A stretch of 64,000 nt of DNA from Serinicoccus chungangensis (GTDB lineage Bacteria; Actinomycetota; Actinomycetes; Actinomycetales; Dermatophilaceae). Location: contig NZ_CP040887.1 in NCBI RefSeq assembly GCF_006337125.1, forward strand, positions 744,001 through 808,000, given 5' to 3'. Below are positions 8,707 to 17,305 of the stretch, in pieces. Each line of letters begins with the position of its first letter. Positions within the stretch are counted from its first letter, which is position 1. The notes beneath the pieces are model-generated. The model did not search any database and was not told the origin of the DNA. It saw nothing but the letters and a program-made list of their open reading frames with translations. The position numbers were made by a program, and so were the translations under genes.

Positions 8707-9768
8707 CTAGTGTCCGTCGCTCCAGTCCATGACCACCTTGCCACCCTCGCCGGAGCGGGCCGCGGCGAAGGCGTCCTCCCACTGCTCGGCGGGGAAGCGG
8801 TGGGTGATGACCGAGCGGACCCGGTCGCGCAGCACCTCGGAGGTCTGCAGCATGGCGGTCATCTTGTACCACGTCTCGTACATCTCCCGGCCGTAGATCC
8901 CCTTGAGGGTGATCATGTGGGTGATCACCTTGCCCCAGTCGATCGAGAACGGCTCGGCCGGCAGCCCCAGCATCGCCACCCGGGCGCCGTGGGTGCAGTT
9001 GTCGATGAGCTCGGCCATCGCGGCCGGGTTGCCGGACATCTCCAGCACCAGGTCGAAGCCCTCGGACATCCCCAGGCGCTCCTGGGCGCTCGCGATCCGC
9101 TCGCGGCCGACGTTGATCCCCAGGTCGGCGCCGGCGGCGAGCGCCAGCGCGAGCCGGGAGTCGGAGAGGTCGGTCGCGACGACGTAGCGGGCGCCGGCGT
9201 GCCGCGCGATCGCGGTCGCCATGACGCCGATCGGGCCGGACCCGGTGATGAGCACGTCCTCCCCCTCCAGCGGGAAGGACAGCGCGGTGTGCACGGCGTT
9301 GCCGAGCGGGTCGAAGACGGCACCGAGGTCAGGGTCGATGACCTCGGGCTGCACCCAGACGTTGGTGTGCGGCACGACGACGTAGTCGGCGAAGCAGCCG
9401 TCGCGGTTCACGCCGAGGTTCGAGGTGCGCACGCACATGTGGCGGCGCCCGGCGCGGCAGTTGCGGCAGGTGCCGCAGACGACGTGGCCCTCGACGGAGC
9501 AGCGCTGCCCCACGGCCAGGCCGTCGGCCTCCTCGGTCGGCACGCCGGTGCCGAGCTCGACGATCTCGCCGTAGAACTCGTGCCCGACCACGAGCGGCGG
9601 CTCCAGCATGGAGGCGGCCCAGTCGTCCCAGGCCTCGATGTGCAGGTCGGTGCCGCAGAGGCCGGCCCGCAGCACTCGGATCTTGACCTCACCCGGCCCG
9701 GGGGTGGGCTCGGGGACGTCGGTCAGCTCCAGGCCTGGCCCGGCGGTGGGCTTGATGAGGGCGCGCAC
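8707..9768 (-). CDS. tdh: L-threonine 3-dehydrogenase
   Basis: About 353 residues of the zinc-dependent medium-chain dehydrogenase family. It oxidises threonine to 2-amino-3-ketobutyrate with NAD+, feeding the next gene, kbl. Catalytic-zinc ligands are in '[12 protein letters not shown]' and '[13 protein letters not shown]'. The structural-zinc loop is '[15 protein letters not shown]', and the NAD-binding segment is '[18 protein letters not shown]'. I chose the GTG at 9768 because '[15 protein letters not shown]' matches the usual Tdh N-terminus; an ATG at 9786 is also possible and neither has a good ribosome site. Divergent from the Nudix-kinase gene. Confidence 0.92.
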   Translation of the reverse strand: MRALIKPTAGPGLELTDVPEPTPGPGEVKIRVLRAGLCGTDLHIEAWDDWAASMLEPPLVVGHEFYGEIVELGTGVPTEEADGLAVGQRCSVEGHVVCGTCRNCRAGRRHMCVRTSNLGVNRDGCFADYVVVPHTNVWVQPEVIDPDLGAVFDPLGNAVHTALSFPLEGEDVLITGSGPIGVMATAIARHAGARYVVATDLSDSRLALALAAGADLGINVGRERIASAQERLGMSEGFDLVLEMSGNPAAMAELIDNCTHGARVAMLGLPAEPFSIDWGKVITHMITLKGIYGREMYETWYKMTAMLQTSEVLRDRVRSVITHRFPAEQWEDAFAAARSGEGGKVVMDWSDGH

Positions 9769-9846
9769 GGGTCCATCGTGACGCATGCGTCGGGGCGAGG
9801 GGTCGGCGGGCGGGCGGGACCGCTCGTCGGTGGTGGGAGGAGACCG

Positions 9847-9852
9847 TAGGGT
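9847..9852 (+). promoter_or_regulatory. Putative -10 box (TAGGGT) of Nudix-kinase gene
   Basis: Exactly 6 bases precede the GTG start, predicting a leaderless transcript. Confidence 0.5.
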
Positions 9853-9858
9853 GGCGCG

Positions 9859-10938
9859 GTGGACGTGCGGACGCGGGTGGGGTGCTACGCCTGGATCGAG
9901 CGGGACGGCGCGGTGCTGCTGAGCCGGTGGCGGGGCATGACGCTGCCCGACGGCCGGGTCGCCCGACCGGGATGGACGCTCGTCGGCGGGGGGATCGAGC
10001 CGGGGGAGACGCCCGAGCAGGCCGCCGTCCGCGAGGTGGGCGAGGAGAGCGGGTATGCCGTGCGCCTCACCGGGGTGCTCACCACCGACGCCTGGAGCGG
10101 GGTGGACGACACCGACCCGACCGGGCAGGCCGTCTGGCAGGCGGTGCGGGTCGTCTTCACGGCGGAGGTCGAGAGCGGCGAGCTCACGGTCGAGACCGAC
10201 GGGAGCAGCGACGACGTGCGGTGGGTGCCGCTCGAGGAGCTGGCCGCGCTGCCGTGCCTCAGCCTGGTCGACACCGCCTGGCGGGCGGCGGGAGGCCCGG
10301 GGCTGCCCGAGGTCGCCCTCGGGTTCGGACCCGTCGACGAGGCCGCCGTCGGCCGGATGCGTTCCCTCGTGGAGCGGGCCCGGGCCGCGCGGGCGCAGGG
10401 GGAGACGGTGCAGGGGGAGGCCGCACCGCGTCCCGGGGTCACCGTCGTGGCGGTGGACGGGCCGAGCGGGTCGGGCAAGACCGTGCTCGCCCGGGCGCTG
10501 GCCCGCGACCTGGGCGCCCCCCTGGTCCACATGGACGACCTCTACCCGGGGTGGGACGGCCTCGACGCCGGCCCCGGTCTCCTGGCCGCGCAGGTGCTGG
10601 AGCCGCTCGCCCGGGGTGAGCGGGCGGCATACCGGCGCTGGGACTGGCACGCCTCGGACTGGGCGGGCGAGCAGGTCGAGGTGCCGGACCCCGACGGCGG
10701 CGTGCTCGTCGTGGAGGGGTGCGGCAGCAGCGTCGGGCCGGCGGGGGAGCGGGCCGCGGTCCGGGTGTGGGTCGACGCCGAGCCCGCGCTGCGGATGCGG
10801 CGGGGGATCGCCCGGGACGGCGAGGCCTACCGGCCGCACTGGGAGCGGTGGGCCGAGCAGGAGGCGCGCCTCTTCGCCGCCGACCGCACCCGCGACCGCG
10901 CCGACCTCGTCGTCGACACCTCGCCCGGGGCGGGCTGA
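9859..10938 (+). CDS. Nudix hydrolase fused to a P-loop kinase-like domain
   Basis: 359 residues in one unbroken frame with two domains. Residues 1 to about 150 are a Nudix hydrolase; the Nudix box starts at 'GGIEPGETPEQ' and continues 'REVGEESGY', with all the metal-binding glutamates. Residues from about 190 form an ATP-binding domain with Walker A 'GPSGSGKT', then 'HMDDLYPGWDGL', like uridine kinase or related nucleoside kinases, ending in an R-rich lid-like region. A Pro/Gln/Gly-rich linker joins them. It probably acts on nucleotides or nucleosides in the cytoplasm; the substrate is unknown. It stands alone, divergent from tdh. Confidence 0.8.
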   Translation: MDVRTRVGCYAWIERDGAVLLSRWRGMTLPDGRVARPGWTLVGGGIEPGETPEQAAVREVGEESGYAVRLTGVLTTDAWSGVDDTDPTGQAVWQAVRVVFTAEVESGELTVETDGSSDDVRWVPLEELAALPCLSLVDTAWRAAGGPGLPEVALGFGPVDEAAVGRMRSLVERARAARAQGETVQGEAAPRPGVTVVAVDGPSGSGKTVLARALARDLGAPLVHMDDLYPGWDGLDAGPGLLAAQVLEPLARGERAAYRRWDWHASDWAGEQVEVPDPDGGVLVVEGCGSSVGPAGERAAVRVWVDAEPALRMRRGIARDGEAYRPHWERWAEQEARLFAADRTRDRADLVVDTSPGAG

Positions 10939-11089
10939 CCGTCGACGCGCTGCCCCGGCAGCAGGACCGCCGTCACCCGTCGAGCCCGACCGCGAAAGCG
11001 CCGCCCCGGCAGCAGGATCACGGTCGCTCTGCGACCGTCGCAGGATTTCGTGGGGTCCGAGGCCCGGTGGTAGAGTTCATGGCTGTTGC

Positions 11090-11165
<76 letters not shown>

Positions 11166-11168
11166 TCT

Positions 11169-11204
11169 CGAGAGGCGTCCTGGCTCAGGCCAGGGCGCCT
11201 CTCG
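11169..11204 (+). terminator. Hairpin downstream of tRNA-Lys
   Basis: Arms of 16 bases (CGAGAGGCGTCCTGGC and its near-complement with one G-T pair) follow the tRNA directly. No T-run. Confidence 0.7.
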
Positions 11205-11246
11205 CATGCCCGGGTGCTCCGCACTGCCGGTGCCCGACCCGCGTGC

Positions 11247-11252
11247 CAGACT
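11247..11252 (+). promoter_or_regulatory. Putative -10 box (CAGACT) of yihY-like gene
   Basis: Six bases before the GTG start; A at position 2 and T at position 6 are the key matches. Confidence 0.4.
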
Positions 11253-11258
11253 GACGGC

Positions 11259-12323
11259 GTGAGCACCGATGAGGCCAAGACCGCCACGGCGAGGACCGAC
11301 TGGAAGGCCGTCGCCAAGCGGACCGTGTCCGAGTTCGTCGAGGACGGCGGTCCCGACCTCGCCGCGGCGCTGACCTACTTCGCGATCCTGTCGCTGGCGC
11401 CGATGGTGCTGGCGCTGTCCACGCTGCTGACCTTCCTCGGCCAGAGCGGCGGGACCCAGCAGGTGGTGGAGGAGCTCGGCGGGCAGCTGGGGATGCAGCA
11501 GAGCACGGTCGACACGGTCAACGGCTACCTCGACACCATGGGGAACTCGCAGGGCAGCGGCGTCCTGCTCGTCGTCGGTCTGCTCGGGTCGCTGTGGTCG
11601 GCCTCCAACTACGTCAACGCCTTCAGCCGGATGATGAACAAGGTCTACGAGATCGACGAGGGTCGCCCGGTGTGGAAGCTGCGGCCCTGGCTGCTGGGCC
11701 TCACCCTGGTGCTCATCTTCGGGCTCATGCTCATCATCTTCTCGGTCACCCTCTCCGGGGCCGTCTCCGAGGCGATCTTCGGGGCCATCGGTCTGTCGGG
11801 CACCTTCACGACGGTGTGGAACATCGCCAAGTGGCCGGTGATCCTGCTCATCCTCGTCGTCATCGTGGGCCTGCTCTACTGGGGCACCCCCAACGTCCAG
11901 CACCCGTCCTTCCGCTGGTTGTCCCCGGGTGCCGCGATCGCGGTGCTCACCGCGATCGTCGGCGCCGGCGGGTTCTACGTCTACCTCACCGGCTTCGGCG
12001 GCCAGGACAGCTACAACGGCACCTACGGCGCCATCGGTGGTGTCATCATCCTGCTGCTGCTCATCTACATCATCAACAACGTGCTCGTGCTCGGCGCCGA
12101 GCTGGACGCGGAGATCGAGCGGGGCCGGGAGCTGGCCGCCGGGATGGCGGCCGAGGAGGAGATCCTGCTGCCGCCGCGCGACGTGGTGGGCACGGAGAAG
12201 AAGGAGGCCAAGCAGGCCGAGGCGGTCCGTGAGGCCCGCGAGGTGCGGATGCAGGCGGCCGCGGAGCTGCGGGCGAACGGGCGCCAGACCGGCCTCGAGG
12301 GACGCGAGAGCGCCCGACGCTGA
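11259..12323 (+). CDS. YihY/BrkB-family inner membrane protein
   Basis: 354 residues with about six membrane helices. The family segment 'DLAAALTYFAILSLAPMVLA' lies near the N-terminus and 'SLWSASNYVNAFSRMMNKVY' in the middle, both characteristic of YihY/UPF0761 proteins. The long charged C-terminal tail (Glu/Arg/Ala-rich, from about residue 290) is probably a cytoplasmic coil. The molecular role of the family is unsettled. The GTG start was chosen because it leaves the normal N-terminus and has a -10 box at fixed spacing; a frame extension upstream overlaps tRNA-Lys. Confidence 0.85.
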   Translation: MSTDEAKTATARTDWKAVAKRTVSEFVEDGGPDLAAALTYFAILSLAPMVLALSTLLTFLGQSGGTQQVVEELGGQLGMQQSTVDTVNGYLDTMGNSQGSGVLLVVGLLGSLWSASNYVNAFSRMMNKVYEIDEGRPVWKLRPWLLGLTLVLIFGLMLIIFSVTLSGAVSEAIFGAIGLSGTFTTVWNIAKWPVILLILVVIVGLLYWGTPNVQHPSFRWLSPGAAIAVLTAIVGAGGFYVYLTGFGGQDSYNGTYGAIGGVIILLLLIYIINNVLVLGAELDAEIERGRELAAGMAAEEEILLPPRDVVGTEKKEAKQAEAVREAREVRMQAAAELRANGRQTGLEGRESARR

Positions 12324-12460
12324 CGCGTCCGGACCGCCAGCGCCGCGGTCGGCCACCGACCGCGCGCTCGCGTCGCGGACGCCCCGGGCGCCCGCGGTTT
12401 CGGAGCACCGGGTCCGAGGCGCTACGATGGTCGGCGTTGTCCGGATGTCCGGCGCAGCAT

Positions 12461-12534
12461 GGTGGGCGTAGCTCAGCAGGTAGAGCATCGCGTTGTGGTC
12501 GCGAGGGTCGCGGGTTCAAACCCCGTCGCTCACC
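12461..12534 (+). tRNA. tRNA-His (anticodon GTG)
   Basis: Acceptor GTGGGCG pairs with CGCTCAC; the extra G at -1 (12461) faces discriminator C, as required for tRNA-His. The anticodon GTG lies in CGCGTTGTGGTCGCG. CCA is not encoded. TACGAT at 12423-12428 is a plausible -10 box. Confidence 0.95.
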
Positions 12535-12542
12535 CCGAGGAT

Positions 12543-12577
12543 GACGAAGGCCCCGGCATCGTGCCGGGGCCTTCGTC
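12543..12577 (+). terminator. Terminator of tRNA-His
   Basis: A perfect 16-bp stem (GACGAAGGCCCCGGCA and its complement) with a 3-base loop. GC-rich, no T-run. Confidence 0.75.
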
Positions 12578-12606
12578 GCGTCCGGACCCACGTCCTCCGG
12601 TCGGGC

Positions 12607-12686
12607 GGCGCGTCCGGTGCGGTCCTACGGCGCGTCCGGTGCGGTCCTACGGCGCGTCCGGTGCGGTCCTACGGCGCGTCCGGTGC
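12607..12686. repeat. 22-bp tandem repeat array at the 3' end of orn
   Basis: Three full 22-bp units (12665-12686, 12643-12664, 12621-12642, in orn orientation) and a 14-bp remnant at 12607-12620. The first unit on the minus strand encodes the last five residues of Orn (APDAP) and its TAG stop. The core, read on the minus strand, is GCACCGGACGCGCCGTAG, nearly the same as the array after malQ at 51.85 kb. Confidence 0.9.
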
Positions 12687-13289
12687 GGCCGGCGGGGTGG
12701 TGTGCCGGGCGGAGATCTCCTTGAGCGTGTCGCTGTCCAGGCCGGGGAGCTCGCGGAAGACCGCCTCCCGGTAGTAGCGCAGCTCGGCGATGCTGTCGCG
12801 GATGTCCCCGAGCGCCCGGTGGCCGCCGGTCTTCTTCGGCGCCATGTAGTAGGCGCGGGGGAACCAGCGCTTGGCCAGCTCCTTGATGGAGGAGACGTCG
12901 ATGATGCGGTAGTGCAGGTGCGCGTCCAGCTCCGGCATGTCCCGGGCGAGGAACGCCCGGTCGGTGCTCACCGTGTTGCCGCCCAGCGGCGCCTTGCGGC
13001 CCTCCGGCACGTGCTCCCGCACGTAGTCCAGCACCCGGCGCTGCGCCTCCTCGAGGGTCACCCCCGCGTCCAGCTGGGGGAGGAGCCCGGAGTCGGTGTG
13101 CATCGCGCGGACGAAGTCCCCCATCTGCTCCACCGCCGCGGCCGGCGGCCGCACGACGACGTCGACCCCCTCGCCCAGCACGGTCAGCTCGGAGTCGGTG
13201 ACCAGGCAGGCCACCTCCACCAGCGCGTCGGCGACGAGGTCCAGCCCCGTCATCTCGCAGTCGATCCAGACGATGCGTTCACCACTCAC
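12669..13289 (-). CDS. orn: Oligoribonuclease
   Basis: 206 residues. A 3'-to-5' exoribonuclease of the DEDDh group that degrades 2- to 5-mers, including pGpG. Visible signatures: 'WIDCEMTGLDL' (ExoI, D and E), 'NTVSTDRAFLARDMP' (ExoII) and 'HRALGDIRDSI' (ExoIII, H and D). The GTG at 13289 gives the usual N-terminus 'SGERIVWIDCEMTGL'; the upstream extension is not family-like. The C-terminal tail 'PPAAPDAP' is encoded by a repeat unit and is probably dispensable. Divergent from the PrsW-like gene with 43 bases between starts. Confidence 0.94.
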   Translation of the reverse strand: MSGERIVWIDCEMTGLDLVADALVEVACLVTDSELTVLGEGVDVVVRPPAAAVEQMGDFVRAMHTDSGLLPQLDAGVTLEEAQRRVLDYVREHVPEGRKAPLGGNTVSTDRAFLARDMPELDAHLHYRIIDVSSIKELAKRWFPRAYYMAPKKTGGHRALGDIRDSIAELRYYREAVFRELPGLDSDTLKEISARHTTPPAAPDAP

Positions 13290-13332
13290 GGCAGACAAGG
13301 GTATGCCCCGTGCCCCCGGTACTCTTCGCCCC

Positions 13333-14571
13333 ATGGTCCTCCAGCCGCGGCAGCCGCCCAGCTCGGTGCCCGACGCCCCAGGTCAGCGCCCTCCGCACGA
13401 CCCCGGGCAGGGGGGTGACTGGCACCAGGTCATGACCTTCCAGCCGCAGTCGCCGGTCGGTGCGACCCCGAACGCCACCCACCGCCCCGCGGTCCGCCGG
13501 CTGCTGCTGTGGAGCACGGTGGTGACCGTCTTCGGGCTGGCCGCCCTGGCCATGACCCTGCTCGTCACGACCGCCGTGGGGCTGCAGGCCGCGATCCTGG
13601 GCCTGGTGAGCGCCTCGCTCGCCCTGGGCATCGTCATACCCCTCTTCATCTGGGTCGACCGCCTCGAGGCGGAGCCGGCGAGGTTGCTCTGGTTCGCCTT
13701 CCTCTGGGGCGCGCTCATCGCCACGCTCGGTGCCGTGGTGCTCAACGAGCTGGGCGTCGCCTTCTTCGCCGGGACGGACGCCGACCCCCTCGTCCTGGGC
13801 GCCGTCGTCGTGGCGCCGGTCACCGAGGAGTTCTTCAAGGGCCTCGGGGTCCTGCTGATCTTCCTCGTGGCCCGGCGCGAGTTCAACGGCGTCACCGACG
13901 GGATCGTCTACGCCGGCATCGTCGCCGCCGGCTTCGCCTTCGTCGAGAACATCATCTACCTGGGGCAGATGTACCTCGAGGCCGGGACCGCCGGGCTGGT
14001 CGGCCTGTTCATCATGCGCTGCCTGGTGAGCCCGTTCGCCCACCCGATGTTCACCGTCTGCATCGGCCTGGCCCTCGGGCTGGTCGCGCACCGCCGCCGG
14101 GCCAGCTCGGTCGGGGTCGTGCTGGTGGGTTTCGCCTGCGCGGTGTTCCTGCACGCCCTGTTCAACTACAGCGCCGTGGCGGCCTCGGAGAACTACCTCC
14201 TGCTCTTCGCCCTCGTGCAGCTGCCGCTGTTCGTCGCCTTCCTGCTGCTGCTGCGCTGGGCCCGCCACCGCGAGTCCCGGCTGCTGCGGGACGTGCTGAC
14301 CGGCTACGGCATGGCGGGGTGGTACACCCCCGCCGAGGTCGCCATGCTCGCCAGTCCCGGCGAGCGCCGGCGCGCCCGACGGTGGGCGCGCGGGGTCGGC
14401 GGACGCCCGGCCGAGCGGGCCATGGAGGCCTTTCAGGACGAGAGCGGCGAGCTGGCGATGGTGCGCAAGCACCTCGTCCACGACGGTCCGGACGCGGTGT
14501 GGCTCGCGCGCGAGCAGCGCATCCTCGAGGCCGTCACCGCCCACCGGCGGGTCTTCGTGCCGCAGGCCTGA
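13333..14571 (+). CDS. PrsW-family intramembrane metalloprotease
   Basis: 412 residues: a Pro/Gln-rich cytoplasmic N-terminus (about 55 residues), then about eight membrane helices. The PrsW signatures are all present: 'APVTEEFFKG' (EE pair), 'GFAFVENIIY' and 'FAHPMFT' (His). PrsW enzymes cleave membrane-bound anti-sigma factors or similar proteins; the target here is unknown. TACTCT at 13320-13325 ends 7 bases before the ATG, suggesting leaderless expression. The C-terminal cytoplasmic tail is charged. No anti-sigma gene is adjacent. Confidence 0.85.
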   Translation: MVLQPRQPPSSVPDAPGQRPPHDPGQGGDWHQVMTFQPQSPVGATPNATHRPAVRRLLLWSTVVTVFGLAALAMTLLVTTAVGLQAAILGLVSASLALGIVIPLFIWVDRLEAEPARLLWFAFLWGALIATLGAVVLNELGVAFFAGTDADPLVLGAVVVAPVTEEFFKGLGVLLIFLVARREFNGVTDGIVYAGIVAAGFAFVENIIYLGQMYLEAGTAGLVGLFIMRCLVSPFAHPMFTVCIGLALGLVAHRRRASSVGVVLVGFACAVFLHALFNYSAVAASENYLLLFALVQLPLFVAFLLLLRWARHRESRLLRDVLTGYGMAGWYTPAEVAMLASPGERRRARRWARGVGGRPAERAMEAFQDESGELAMVRKHLVHDGPDAVWLAREQRILEAVTAHRRVFVPQA

Positions 14572-14586
14572 GCTCGTCCCTCAGGC
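14566..14586. terminator. Hairpin containing two facing stop codons
   Basis: GCCTGAG pairs with CTCAGGC around a 7-base loop. The arms include the TGA of the PrsW-like gene and the stop of the convergent 76-residue gene. Confidence 0.45.
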
Positions 14587-14811
14587 GTCCCGGGCCTCGA
14601 CCTTGGGCTGGCTGATCTCGACGCCGGGCACCGAGAGGTCCTTGAGGGCCTTGGAGACCCCGGCCACCAGGCTGGAGGCCGCGCGCTCCTCCTCGCGGAT
14701 GTCGTGGGGGGACAGGGAGTCCTCGGGGGTGTCCTGCTCGACCGCCTCGACCAGGGCGTCCTCGTCGGTGATGTCGGCGTCCAGGGTGATGGTGAGGGTG
14801 TGCTTGCTCAT
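14581..14811 (-). CDS. Small acidic protein of unknown function
   Basis: 76 residues, not recognised. It begins 'MSKHTLTITLDADITDEDAL' and has an acidic middle; there is no signal peptide, membrane segment or metal motif. Its opening looks like a beta strand followed by a helix. I chose the ATG at 14811, as upstream codons look unrelated. It is convergent with the PrsW-like gene and lies downstream of the frameshifted lipase gene on the same strand, 82 bases away. Real-gene status rests on codon use and clean gene-end spacing. Confidence 0.55.
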   Translation of the reverse strand: MSKHTLTITLDADITDEDALVEAVEQDTPEDSLSPHDIREEERAASSLVAGVSKALKDLSVPGVEISQPKVEARDA

Positions 14812-14893
14812 GGCTCCAAACTCGCCGATGACGCCCGCGGGGGCGACCTGGACGTGCACGTCGCCTCGTCGGCGGCCCCGCCGGGTCCCGCCC

Positions 14894-15947
14894 TCAGGGT
14901 GCCGTCAGCCCGTCGAGGCCGAGCAGCCCGCCGAGGACGGGGTAGATCTCGTCCAGGTGCTCCGCGTTCTCGCCCGCCGGGTCGACGATGTCGTGGCGGA
15001 AGCCGGCCTCCGCCGGGAAGACGTGGTCCACCCGGTCCACCCCCTCGACGTCGAGGCGCAGCAGCTGCTCGAGCGGCCCCTCGACGTGGTAGACCCCCGC
15101 GTTGCTCACCGCGGCGTCGTTCTCGTTGACGACGACCACCAGTCGCTCCAGCGGGGTGTCGCGTCCCGGGTCGGTGCGCTGGGTGTCCCGGCCGAGCGCG
15201 AGGAAGGCGCCGAGCGAGCGCACCGAGAAGCGCGGGTAGGCGTACGGCGGGTCGTCCAGCTCCTCCTTTCTGGTCGCGGTCCCACCACACGTAGACGTCC
15301 GGGATGAGCCGTGAGGCCCGGGCGACCGGGGCGACCGCCGGCTCCGGGAGGGTCTTGGGTGCCACCAGCGGTGCCATGAGCACGGCCGTGGCGACCTCGT
15401 CCCGCTCGCTCGCGAGCCATCCGGCCAGCGTCCCGCCGCCGGACAGCCCGACGACCGTCACCTCCTCGCCCAGCCCGGCGGCGACGTCGACGGCCCGGTC
15501 CCCGGTCTCGGCGAGCTGGGCGGGCCCGACCTCCGACGGGGCGGTCGTCAGCCGGTCGGCCTCGCCGTGACCCGGGAGGCGGGGCACCACCACGCTGTAC
15601 CCGGCCTCCGCGTAGGCGTCGGCGAGGGCGGAGAACTGCTGCGGGCAGTTGGTGAAGCCGTGGAGCAGGACGACCGACCGGGCCGCCCGCTCGCCGTGGT
15701 CGAGGACCTTGGTCCGGCACACCGGGGCGACCCCGTCATGGTCGGCGGCCAGCGCCATCGCTGCGTCGTAGGAGGACGCGGGCTCGGCCCGGACCTCGAT
15801 CTCCTGGTCGAGCACCGGGCTGAAGAGCACCACCGTCAGGGCCGTGGCGCCCAGCACCAGGAAGACCGCCACCGCGCCGAGCCAGCGATGACGGCGCCAC
15901 CACGACGGCCCCGTCCGACCTCGAGGTCGGACGGTCCTCGCCTCCAC
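14894..15947 (-). pseudogene. Membrane-anchored alpha/beta hydrolase, disrupted by a one-base frameshift
   Basis: An N-terminal membrane helix (about residues 23-43) is followed by an alpha/beta hydrolase: 'VVLLHGFTNCPQQF' (oxyanion region) and the nucleophile elbow 'VVGLSGGGTLAG'. After 'WWDRDQK' the family sequence continues only in another frame, with 'YPRFSVRSLGAFLALGRDTQ', a candidate acid in 'VNENDAAVSNAG' and the His in 'GFRHDIVDPAGEN', ending at 14894. Removing one A from the AAA run at 15267-15269 (minus strand) restores a 350-residue protein. As written, Ser is separated from Asp and His, so the product is inactive unless ribosomes slip. A sequencing error is equally possible. A Shine-Dalgarno-like AAAGGAGG overlaps the site. 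Confidence 0.8.
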
Positions 15948-15991
15948 GCGCCGGTGCCGCGGACATGGGGGTCATCATGTCACCCCAGGGG

Positions 15992-16064
<73 letters not shown>

Positions 16065-16095
16065 CACAGCCTCCCAGTCTAGGACCACGCTCCTC

Positions 16096-16101
16096 TAGGA
16101 T
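16096..16101 (+). promoter_or_regulatory. Putative -10 box (TAGGAT) of tyrA
   Basis: A strong -10 match, 8 bases before the tyrA ATG, so the leader would be zero or one to two bases long. Confidence 0.5.
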
Positions 16102-16109
16102 CGGGCGCC

Positions 16110-17252
16110 ATGACCACACCCTCGGGGGCGCAGGATCCCCTGGCCCTGCTGCGGACCGAGATCGACGACGTGGACGCCCAGGTCATGGATCTCCTGGCGC
16201 GTCGGCTCCAGCTCGTCTCGCAGGTGGGGGAGGTCAAGGGCCGGCACGGCCTGCCGATCTACGACCCGGAGCGCGAGCGCGCCATGATCGCCGCCAAGCG
16301 CGAGCGCGCGGCCGAGCGCGGGCTGCCGCCGGACCTCGTCGAGGACGTCCTGCGCCGCTGCATGCGCGAGGCGTACACCCACGAGAAGAACATGGGCTTC
16401 ACCCGCCAGGCGCCGGACCTCGGCCCCGTCGTGGTGGTCGGGGGCGGGGGCCGGATGGGCGCCCTGTGGGGCCGGATGTTCGCGCTGTCCGGGTATGCCG
16501 TGCGCGTCGTCGAGCGCGGGGACACCCCGGAGCAGGTGGCCGAGGCGCTCGAGGGTGCCGGGATGGTGCTCGTGTCCGTCCCGATCCACGACACGGTGCA
16601 GGTCGTGCGGGACCTGCCCGCACTGCCGGCCGACTGCCTGCTGGTGGACCTCACCTCCACCAAGCGCGCCGTGATGGAGGCCATGATGAGCGCGCACGAC
16701 GGGCCGGTGCTCGGGCTGCACCCGATGTTCGGGCCGGACGTCGACAGCTTCGCCAAGCAGGTGGTCGCCGCCGTCCCCGGCCGGGACGCTGCGGCCAGCA
16801 CCTGGCTGCTCCAGCAGATCCGGCTCTGGGGGGCGCGGGTGCACGAGGTCGACGCCGACGAGCACGACCACGCCATGGGGCTCATCCAGGCGCTGCGGCA
16901 CTTCTCGACCTTCGCCTACGGCTGGCACCTCGCCCACGAGGACCGCAACCTCGACACCCTGCTGGCCCTGTCCTCGCCGATCTACCGGCTCGAGCTCATC
17001 ATGGTCGGCCGGCTCTTCGCGCAGGACGCCGAGCTCTACTTCGACATCATCACCGGGTCCTCCGACGCGCTCGAGCTCATCGAGCGCTACCACGAGCGCT
17101 ACTCCACCGCGATCGAGCTGCTGCGCACCGGCGACCGCGAGGCCTTCGTCCGGCAGTTCGGCGAGGTCGAGCAGTGGTTCGGCGAGCACGCCGACCGCTT
17201 CCTCGGGGAGTCCAAGGCGCTGCTCGCCCACGCCGACGCCTCCCGCGCCTGA
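16110..17252 (+). CDS. tyrA: Bifunctional chorismate mutase/prephenate dehydrogenase (T-protein)
   Basis: 380 residues. Residues 1 to about 95 are an AroQ-type chorismate mutase: '[19 protein letters not shown]', '[18 protein letters not shown]'. The rest is an NAD-dependent prephenate dehydrogenase: '[11 protein letters not shown]', '[10 protein letters not shown]', '[13 protein letters not shown]', '[12 protein letters not shown]'. Together they turn chorismate into 4-hydroxyphenylpyruvate for tyrosine. Length, domain order and long identical stretches match enterobacterial TyrA (373 residues) rather than the usual single-domain actinobacterial TyrA, so transfer from Gammaproteobacteria is likely. 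GC content matches the neighbours, so any transfer was old. Confidence 0.93.
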   Translation: MTTPSGAQDPLALLRTEIDDVDAQVMDLLARRLQLVSQVGEVKGRHGLPIYDPERERAMIAAKRERAAERGLPPDLVEDVLRRCMREAYTHEKNMGFTRQAPDLGPVVVVGGGGRMGALWGRMFALSGYAVRVVERGDTPEQVAEALEGAGMVLVSVPIHDTVQVVRDLPALPADCLLVDLTSTKRAVMEAMMSAHDGPVLGLHPMFGPDVDSFAKQVVAAVPGRDAAASTWLLQQIRLWGARVHEVDADEHDHAMGLIQALRHFSTFAYGWHLAHEDRNLDTLLALSSPIYRLELIMVGRLFAQDAELYFDIITGSSDALELIERYHERYSTAIELLRTGDREAFVRQFGEVEQWFGEHADRFLGESKALLAHADASRA

Positions 17253-17305
17253 GCGCGGCGGCGGTTCGTCTTGGAGGTCGGCCGTGCGGCGTCCACACTA
17301 GGGCC

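Noticed and set aside
6432..8732. A gene on the plus strand driven by the CsoR-like operator
   Set aside because: The open frame runs antisense to the two membrane genes and kbl and has no family features.
10952..11017. Direct repeat GCCCCGGCAGCAGGA twice, 51 bases apart, after the Nudix-kinase gene
   Set aside because: Only 15-20 bases are shared and the rest of the unit diverges; too little to call an array.
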